Source: CAG-791 sp963593905 (GTDB lineage Bacteria > Bacillota > Clostridia > Lachnospirales > Lachnospiraceae). From it: a stretch of DNA of 64,000 nucleotides. Both the position numbers and the translations under genes were made by a program. How positions within the stretch are numbered: position 1 is the first letter of the stretch; every line of letters begins with the position of its first letter. The stretch spans positions 124,001 through 188,000 of the forward strand of contig CAVBBL010000002.1 of the NCBI GenBank assembly GCA_963593905.1. The letters run 5' to 3'. Below the pieces are notes generated by a model. That model was not told the origin of the DNA. It saw nothing but the letters and a program-made list of their open reading frames with translations, and made no database searches. Positions 58,927 through 64,000 of this stretch are shown here, one piece after another.

Positions 58927-60888
58927 ATGCTGACAGATACAAAAAAATCCCCGAATGCCAGGGTATATCCTCTGGACGGGATGAAGGTAAAGTGGACAGG
59001 GGGGCTTTGGAAGGAACGGTTTGATACCTGCGCGGAATCTACGGTGCCGCAGCTCAAGCATATGTTTGACAGCAAGGATATCAGCCATGTAGTAGAAAAC
59101 TTTAAGATCTGCGCGGGGGATGCACAGGGGGAGTTTGACGGTACTGTTTTCGGAGATGGTGATTTCTATAAATGGATGGAGGCGGCTATCTGCACCGCCT
59201 ATAAGAATGACAAGGAGGAATTAAAGCAGCAGATCGAGGATTACATCGATCTGATCGGCAGGGCGCAGCAGCCCGACGGCTATCTTTCCACCAAGCAGAT
59301 CATCGGAGAGCGCAGCGGGAATGGGGTATCCCGTATGGGAGATATCAACGACTTCGAGGTCTACAATTTTGGTCATATGTTTACTGCAGCCTGTGTGCAT
59401 AAGAGAGCTACAGGAAGGGATAATTTCATTAAGATTGCCGCAAAGACCGCTGATTACTTAGAGCATCTCTATGATGAGGCAGAGCGCACCGGAGAGATCC
59501 AGACGGCAGTTTGCCCTTCCCACTATATGGGATTGGTGGAGATGTACCGCACCACGGGAGAGGAGCGCTATCTGACACTGGCCAGAAGAGCCATAGCCCT
59601 GCGGGATAGTGTAAAGAACGGCCTGGATGATAACCAGGACCGCCTCCCGGTGAAAAAACATGACAAGATCATCGGCCACGCTGTTCGGGCCAATTATCTC
59701 TATGCCGGTCTGGCAGATCTCTGCATGGAGGAGACGGACGAGGAGTACAGAGCGGTATTGGACAAAGTATGGAGAAGCCTGGTGGATAAAAAGATTTATA
59801 TCACCGGCGGCTGCGGTGCCTTGTATAACGGCGCTTCCCCTTACGGCAATTTCTTCGTCCATCAGATCGTGCATCAGGCCTATGGTTATGAGTACCAGCT
59901 GCCTAATATCACGGCCTACAATGAGACCTGCGCTTCCTTAGGCGGCGTGTTCTGGGCTTACCGCATGTTCCAGCTGGATCCGAAGGCCGAGTATTTTGAC
60001 GTGCTGGAGCGCATGATGCTCAACACCAACCTGGCAGCTTTAAGCCTGGACGGCAAGCGCTTTTTCTATGAAAATATGCTGCGCAGGACAAAGAAGCTGG
60101 ATTATAAGATGATCTGGCCGCTGACCAGAAGTGAGTATATCCTCAGTTATTGCTGTCCGCCGAATCTGGCCAGAACCATTGCCCAGTCCACGGAGTATGC
60201 TTATATGCTGTCCGAGGACAGCGTGTGGACCGGCATGTACGGAGCCAGCCAGGCACAGGTGGAGCTGAAAAACGGGGCTTCCTTCACATTGGTGCAGGAG
60301 ACGGAATATCCCTTCGACGGACGGATTCATTTTTCTGTCAGAGACGTACAGAAGGATGAGCCGATGCATTTAAAACTCCGTATTCCGGCATGGGCAGTGA
60401 GCGGCACGGTGAAGACGGCCAAGGAGGAGCGAAAGCTGACCAAAGAGGACAGCGGCACGTATCTGGATCTTGTCTTTGACCATGCCGGCGAACTGGATGT
60501 GGTGATGGATTTGGAAATGAAGGCTCGGTATACCGTGGCGAACAATATGGTAGAGGAAGACGCTGGACAGGCAGCCATCGAGCGGGGCCCCATGATCTAT
60601 TGCTGTGAGAGCGTGGATGCAGAAACAGAGACACTGGATGATATTTATCTGGATCTGGATGCGGAGTTTACGCCTGTGCACATGGAGATTGCAGGGAGAG
60701 ATATCACCGCTCTGGAAGCAGAGGAATATGTGATGGATCGCAGCGGTTTTGACAGAGAGGCGCTGTATCAGACGCTGTCCTATCACGGCATGGAGAAAAA
60801 GAAGCTGCGGCTGATTCCGTACTATGCATGGGATAATAGAGACTATGGGGAAATGCGAATCTGGTTCCCTATTTGCTACCGGGCCTGA
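58927..60888 (+). CDS. GH127 beta-L-arabinofuranosidase (DUF1680)
   Basis: 653 residues, no signal peptide. GH127 enzymes release beta-L-arabinofuranose from arabino-oligosaccharides, for example those of extensin-type glycoproteins. Catalytic-domain blocks: WTGGLWKERFDTCAESTVPQ, DGDFYKWMEAA, QPDGYLSTKQI, FEVYNFGHMFTAACVHKRAT, ITGGCGALYNGASPYGNFF, and NETCASLGGVFWAYRMF; the zinc/thiolate region is ILSYCCPPNLARTIAQ with the cysteine pair used as nucleophile and ligand. A C-terminal beta domain follows. GH127 acting on imported sugars matches the transporters upstream. ATG 58927 follows GGGAGGTTGTG. Confidence 0.93.
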   Translation: MLTDTKKSPNARVYPLDGMKVKWTGGLWKERFDTCAESTVPQLKHMFDSKDISHVVENFKICAGDAQGEFDGTVFGDGDFYKWMEAAICTAYKNDKEELKQQIEDYIDLIGRAQQPDGYLSTKQIIGERSGNGVSRMGDINDFEVYNFGHMFTAACVHKRATGRDNFIKIAAKTADYLEHLYDEAERTGEIQTAVCPSHYMGLVEMYRTTGEERYLTLARRAIALRDSVKNGLDDNQDRLPVKKHDKIIGHAVRANYLYAGLADLCMEETDEEYRAVLDKVWRSLVDKKIYITGGCGALYNGASPYGNFFVHQIVHQAYGYEYQLPNITAYNETCASLGGVFWAYRMFQLDPKAEYFDVLERMMLNTNLAALSLDGKRFFYENMLRRTKKLDYKMIWPLTRSEYILSYCCPPNLARTIAQSTEYAYMLSEDSVWTGMYGASQAQVELKNGASFTLVQETEYPFDGRIHFSVRDVQKDEPMHLKLRIPAWAVSGTVKTAKEERKLTKEDSGTYLDLVFDHAGELDVVMDLEMKARYTVANNMVEEDAGQAAIERGPMIYCCESVDAETETLDDIYLDLDAEFTPVHMEIAGRDITALEAEEYVMDRSGFDREALYQTLSYHGMEKKKLRLIPYYAWDNRDYGEMRIWFPICYRA

Positions 60889-60894
60889 CAGTAG

Positions 60895-61020
60895 ATTTTC
60901 GCACAGCTATTTGTTTCTGTGAAACAAATAGCCTTGATGGCAAATCGAATTAGAAATTCGATTAAGAGAATCTGAAATTCTCGTCGCCTCTTCGCAGCAT
61001 AGCTGCTCAGAAATGAGGAT
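60895..61020 (+). promoter_or_regulatory. Family II leader, copy before the DUF1537 gene
   Basis: CTATTTGTTTC-TGT-GAAACAAATAG, then AATCGAATT-AGA-AATTCGATT, then AGAAT/ATTCT, then CCTC ... GAGG around GCAGC-ATA-GCTGC, ending AATGAGGATAAG. It is followed immediately by a complete family I leader. Compared with the GH42 copy, the first stem changed from CTATTGGTG/CACCAATAG to CTATTTGTTTC/GAAACAAATAG, keeping pairing. Confidence 0.85.
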
Positions 61021-61022
61021 AA

Positions 61023-61164
61023 GTTTGAAAGAAATGCTTGATAGCATTTCTTTCAAACTGCATTGATGTCGTAGACGCCATCAATGCAAATCGTATCGGA
61101 GAATTCGCCTTCGCGAAATTCTCCTCGCGTAGCCGCAGACAAGCTGCGGCATAAAGAGGTAAAT
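61023..61164 (+). promoter_or_regulatory. Complete family I leader upstream of the DUF1537 kinase
   Basis: Module A is GTTTGAAAGAAATGCT-TGAT plus perfect complement (61023-61058). Module B is TGCATTGATG (61059-61068) with CATCAATGCA (61079-61088). Module C is GGAGAATT-CGCCTTCGCGA-AATTCTCC (61098-61124). Module D is GCCGCAG-ACAAG-CTGCGGC, followed by ATAAAGAGGTAAAT and the ATG. Confidence 0.9.
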
Positions 61165-62601
61165 ATGAATAACGCAGCAGAAATGATTCTGCCCTTCAGC
61201 GTCGTAGCGGCCAGAACAGCTACGGATGAGGTAAAGGCGGAGCAGCTCCTGGCGCAGGCCATGGAGAATTTTAACAGAAAAATCGTGGTTTTAGACGATG
61301 ATCCTACCGGGGTGCAGACTGTCCACGATGTGTCTGTGTATACGGACTGGGAAGTGGATACCATCCGGCAGGGATTTGAGGAATGGTCGCCTATGTTCTT
61401 TATCCTCACCAATTCCCGGAGCTTTTCCGAGGAAAAGACCAGACAGGTACATCATCAAATCGCCGTGAATGTCAGCAGAATCGCCAAGGAGACCGGAAAG
61501 AATTTCATGATTATCTCCCGGGGAGATTCCACCCTGCGGGGGCATTTCCCCTTAGAGACAAAGGTGCTGGCGGATACCCTGCAGCAGGAGGCGGATATCT
61601 CCATAGACGGTGAGGTGATTTGTCCCTTCTTTCCGGAGGGCGGCCGGTATACCTTTGATAATATCCACTATGTAAAGGATCAGGACAGCCTCGTGCCGGC
61701 GGGAAAGACCGAATTTGCCAAAGATAAGACCTTTGGCTTTGTTGCTTCGGACCTGCGGGCCTATGTAGAGGAAAAGACAGAGGGTGCCTATAGGGCAGAG
61801 GACTGCATCACCGTCAGCTTGGAAGAATTAAACGCCCTGGATGTGCAGGGCATCAAAGGGAAACTGATGAGCGCTAAAGACGGTGCCAAGATCATCGTCA
61901 ATGCGGTGTGCTACGCGGATCTGAAGGTATTCTGTGCGGCCATGGTGCTGGCTTTGAAGGACGGAAAACATTTCCTGGCCAGAAGCGCCGCGGCTCTTCC
62001 CAAAATCCTCGGACGGGTGAGTGACCAGCCTTTGCTGACAAAGGCTGAATTGGTGGGCGCCACCCCGAACGGCGGCATCGTTCTGGTGGGCTCCCACGTA
62101 AAGAAGACCACAGAGCAGCTGCATGCCCTGCAGACACTGGAGGGACAGATTGACTTCATGGAATTTGATGTCAATACCTGCTTTACAGTAGGTGGTCTGG
62201 AGAAAGAGGTGGAGCACATCGTAGGAGAGGCACAGGAGAAGATCCTGCAGGGACGCACGGTAGTAATCTACACCAGTCGGACACTGCTGGCCCCGGAGGG
62301 CATGACCCCGGAGGAAAAACTGCAGATCTCCGTATCGATTTCCGATGCCGTGACCAGCATCATCGGCAAATTGACGGTAAAGCCCCGGTTCATCATCGCC
62401 AAGGGCGGCATCACCTCTTCTGATGTGGGCACCAAGGCGTTGGCCGTGCGGAAAGCCCGGGTCATGGGACAGGTAAAGAAGGGCATTCCGGTGTGGATGA
62501 CCGGCCCGGAGAGCAAGTTCCCGGGTATGCCCTATATCATTTTCCCCGGCAACGTGGGGGAAGTAGAGACCCTGAAAGAAATCGTGGAGGAATTGCTGTG
62601 A
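61165..62601 (+). CDS. Four-carbon acid sugar kinase family protein (DUF1537)
   Basis: 478 residues. DUF1537 kinases phosphorylate four-carbon sugar acids such as threonate or erythronate, or related acids. N-terminal domain (about 30-260): KIVVLDDDPTGVQTVHDVSVYT, ILTNSRSFSEEKT and ISRGDSTLRGHFPLE are the substrate-site motifs. C-terminal nucleotide-binding domain (about 285-475): RVSDQPLLTKAEL, GGIVLVGSHVKKTTEQL and FIIAKGGITSSDVGTKAL. It precedes and overlaps a BKACE gene by four bases. The usual partners of the pathway (PdxA2, aldolase OtnC, dehydrogenase) are not in the window. Confidence 0.9.
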   Translation: MNNAAEMILPFSVVAARTATDEVKAEQLLAQAMENFNRKIVVLDDDPTGVQTVHDVSVYTDWEVDTIRQGFEEWSPMFFILTNSRSFSEEKTRQVHHQIAVNVSRIAKETGKNFMIISRGDSTLRGHFPLETKVLADTLQQEADISIDGEVICPFFPEGGRYTFDNIHYVKDQDSLVPAGKTEFAKDKTFGFVASDLRAYVEEKTEGAYRAEDCITVSLEELNALDVQGIKGKLMSAKDGAKIIVNAVCYADLKVFCAAMVLALKDGKHFLARSAAALPKILGRVSDQPLLTKAELVGATPNGGIVLVGSHVKKTTEQLHALQTLEGQIDFMEFDVNTCFTVGGLEKEVEHIVGEAQEKILQGRTVVIYTSRTLLAPEGMTPEEKLQISVSISDAVTSIIGKLTVKPRFIIAKGGITSSDVGTKALAVRKARVMGQVKKGIPVWMTGPESKFPGMPYIIFPGNVGEVETLKEIVEELL

Positions 62602-63407
62602 AGAAAATAATGGTTTCGGTAGCCCCGGTTTCGGCGGCAGATACAGAGATTATCCCGGAAAAGATTGCAGCGGATGTGGTGGAATGCTATAAGCTGGGCG
62701 CTTCCATGGTGCATCTGCACGTGCGGGACGCTCATGGAAAGCTGACGCCGGATTTGACCCTGTTGGAAGAGACGGTGAGGTTGATCCGAAAGGAGTGCGA
62801 CATCGTAGTGGAAATTTCCACCGGCGGCGTGTCTGATCTGACCATTGAGGAGCGGTGCACTCCCTGCGTGCCGGATTATGTGGAGGCAAACAGTCTGAAT
62901 GTGGGCTCTGTCAATCTGGGAAAAGCGGTATACTGCAATCCCATAGAGGATGTGGAATATTGCGTGCAGCAGATCCTGGCGCATGATAAACGGCCGGAGA
63001 TCGAGGTCTTTGAGCTGGGCATGATCCACACGGTAAAGGAACTGGATGAGAAATTTCATTTTGTAAAGCCCATTCTCTTTGCACTGGTCTTCGGACACGG
63101 CGGAGAAATGCCGGCTACACCGGCGGCCCTGCGGCATATGACGGAGTATCTGTATGAGAATTTTACCCCTGAGCAGGCGCTGTGGGGTTACACCCAGGCT
63201 AACCGCAGAGATTGGGAGATGATGAAGCTGGCCCTGCAGCAAGGAGCGAGCAGTATTCGCATCGGCTTTGAGGACTCGGATTATCTGGATCCTCAGACCA
63301 GAGTGAAGACCAATGCGGAGATCGTAAAGGCCGGCGTATCCCTGGTGCGCAGCCTGGGGATGGAGCCCATGACCCCTGCGCAAGTGCGGGAAATGATGAG
63401 AATGTAA
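62598..63407 (+). CDS. BKACE family 3-keto acid cleavage enzyme
   Basis: 269 residues. BKACE enzymes (DUF849; Kce and relatives) exchange a beta-keto acid with acetyl-CoA, giving acetoacetate and an acyl-CoA. The zinc ligands are in MVHLHVRDAHGKLTPD (H-x-H, about residue 38) and a later glutamate in IRIGFEDSDYL (about 220); VEISTGG and LEANSLNVGSVN-like segments fit the family. The GTG start at 62598 overlaps the kinase stop as GTGA, after GGAGG, so the two proteins are made together. Substrate unknown; linkage to a DUF1537 kinase suggests a sugar-acid-derived keto acid. Confidence 0.9.
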   Translation: MKKIMVSVAPVSAADTEIIPEKIAADVVECYKLGASMVHLHVRDAHGKLTPDLTLLEETVRLIRKECDIVVEISTGGVSDLTIEERCTPCVPDYVEANSLNVGSVNLGKAVYCNPIEDVEYCVQQILAHDKRPEIEVFELGMIHTVKELDEKFHFVKPILFALVFGHGGEMPATPAALRHMTEYLYENFTPEQALWGYTQANRRDWEMMKLALQQGASSIRIGFEDSDYLDPQTRVKTNAEIVKAGVSLVRSLGMEPMTPAQVREMMRM

Positions 63408-63550
63408 GGGCAGAAAAGGCGAATTTGTCTGTGCGCAGTCAATTCGCGTTGAAATTGGCAGGCGCCGAACAGACACAAAACAAGAAAAAGGTAAGTTAAG
63501 AAAATTGCAGACCTGTGCACAGAAATCTCTGCGCGCAGGAGCATCAGTAA

Positions 63551-63607
63551 ACGACAGTCAACGAAGGGAGAGTAAAAATACAGCACTTCGGCGACTGTCG
63601 TTTTTTA
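63551..63607 (+). terminator. Rho-independent terminator ending the sugar-acid operon
   Basis: ACGACAGTC pairs with GACTGTCGT, extended internally by CGAAG/CTTCG; TTTTTT follows. Confidence 0.88.
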
Positions 63608-63686
63608 TTACGGCATCTAAGGCACATCTTTTTACATAATAAATGACCAATGGTCAATTATTCAACAATTTCTCTTTTCTGTCCCA

Positions 63687-63715
63687 TTTACTACCGTTAG
63701 AAAATCATGTATGAT
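63687..63715 (+). promoter_or_regulatory. Promoter of the probable V-ATPase operon
   Basis: TTTACT (63687-63692), 17-base spacer, TATGAT (63710-63715). Confidence 0.6.
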
Positions 63716-63801
63716 GGAGAAGTGATTAGCAATTTGAACAAAAACTTAGCGAAAATCGCAAAAAAACTGGCAAAAAGCCAAATATAACGGGAGGAAGGAA
63801 T

Positions 63802-64000
63802 ATGGCGAGTGCCAAAGAAACCATTGATGCCATCCGTCAGGCGGAGAGTGCGGCGTCTTTGACGGAAGAAAATGCAGCCAAAGAGGCTGCAGAGATCATT
63901 CGCCAGGCGCAGGAAAGGGCAAAGCAGTACGGACAGGAGCAGGTGGCCGCGCAGAAAAAGGCGTCGGAAGCCATCCTGCAGAAGGCTGAGGAAGAGGCAC
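63802..64000 (+). CDS. Probable V-type ATP synthase peripheral-stalk subunit (G/H-like), partial
   Basis: Only the first 66 codons are inside the window. The peptide starts MASAKETIDAIRQAES and continues as a single charged helix rich in Ala, Glu, Lys and Gln (AAEIIRQAQERAKQYG, AILQKAEEEA). Such uninterrupted helices of this length at the head of an operon match the AhaH/NtpF-type peripheral stalk subunit that begins V-ATPase operons in Clostridia. It has a clear promoter and the ribosome site GGGAGGAAGG. Without the downstream genes the call is tentative; other coiled-coil proteins are possible. Confidence 0.55.
   Translation, partial: MASAKETIDAIRQAESAASLTEENAAKEAAEIIRQAQERAKQYGQEQVAAQKKASEAILQKAEEEA

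Larger units (their letters stand above)
63408..63801. other. Gene-free gap of 394 bp before the V-ATPase gene
   Basis: It contains a short hairpin GCGAATT ... AATTCGC (about 63419-63448), a strong terminator (63551-63607), a sigma-A promoter (63687-63715) and A-rich sequence before the final gene. No protein gene is supported. Confidence 0.7.

Overview
The window is chromosomal DNA of a low-to-mid GC Gram-positive anaerobe, most likely a gut or rumen member of the Lachnospiraceae (Clostridia). This is inferred from the order xseA-xseB-ispA-dxs-tlyA-nadK-argR-recN, AddAB recombination, MecA, two CUT1 sugar ABC systems, a YesM/YesN-type two-component system and a likely V-type ATPase start at the right edge. 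The spoIVB-spo0A pair that usually follows recN in spore-forming Clostridia is not there.

Layout. 1-420: start of a minus-strand sodium:alanine/glycine symporter behind a tandem glycine riboswitch. 1.4-11.9 kb: housekeeping operon (Asp23/Gls24, nusB, xseAB, ispA, dxs, tlyA, nadK, argR, recN, DUF1836). 12-18.3 kb: SPFH/zinc-ribbon protein, pcrA, small acidic membrane protein, corrinoid adenosyltransferase, glycosyltransferase. 18.3-28.3 kb: HAD phosphatase, addB, addA, CNNM/CBS transporter. 28.3-29.4 kb: repeat-rich non-coding DNA. 29.5-38.9 kb: mecA, DUF1858 redox protein, a 31-codon hydrophobic mini-gene, a 1.4 kb non-coding stretch, a GH18 protein, Sua5, rpiB, upp, dCMP deaminase and a coiled-coil cell-wall hydrolase. 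39-63.4 kb: a plant-glycan utilisation region (GH78, YesMN-like regulators, two binding-protein/permease sets, an MGH1-type hydrolase, an SGNH esterase, GH42, a FadR-type regulator, a racemase-family protein, GH127, a DUF1537 kinase and a BKACE enzyme). 63.8 kb: start of a probable V-ATPase operon.

In the glycan region the hydrolases lack signal peptides, while the binding proteins are lipoproteins. Oligosaccharides carrying rhamnose, arabinose or galactose are therefore probably imported and then trimmed in the cytoplasm. No ABC ATPase is encoded here, so a shared MsmK/MsmX-type ATPase elsewhere is inferred.

The most striking content is non-coding. (1) At least ten copies of a modular multi-hairpin leader (family I) sit immediately upstream of start codons, always in the orientation of the gene. 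Each ends in a hairpin, a Shine-Dalgarno sequence and the ATG at nearly fixed spacing, and paired arms change together between copies. (2) A second related leader family (II) precedes ispA, GH42, GH127 and the DUF1537 kinase. (3) A ~250-bp element with long terminal inverted repeats and an internal covarying hairpin occurs three times (family III; one copy at 0.6 kb, two in tandem at 28.8-29.3 kb). I do not recognise any of the three as a named element. Short-period repeat expansions also recur inside proteins (AddB, AddA, the MGH1 hydrolase) and between genes.
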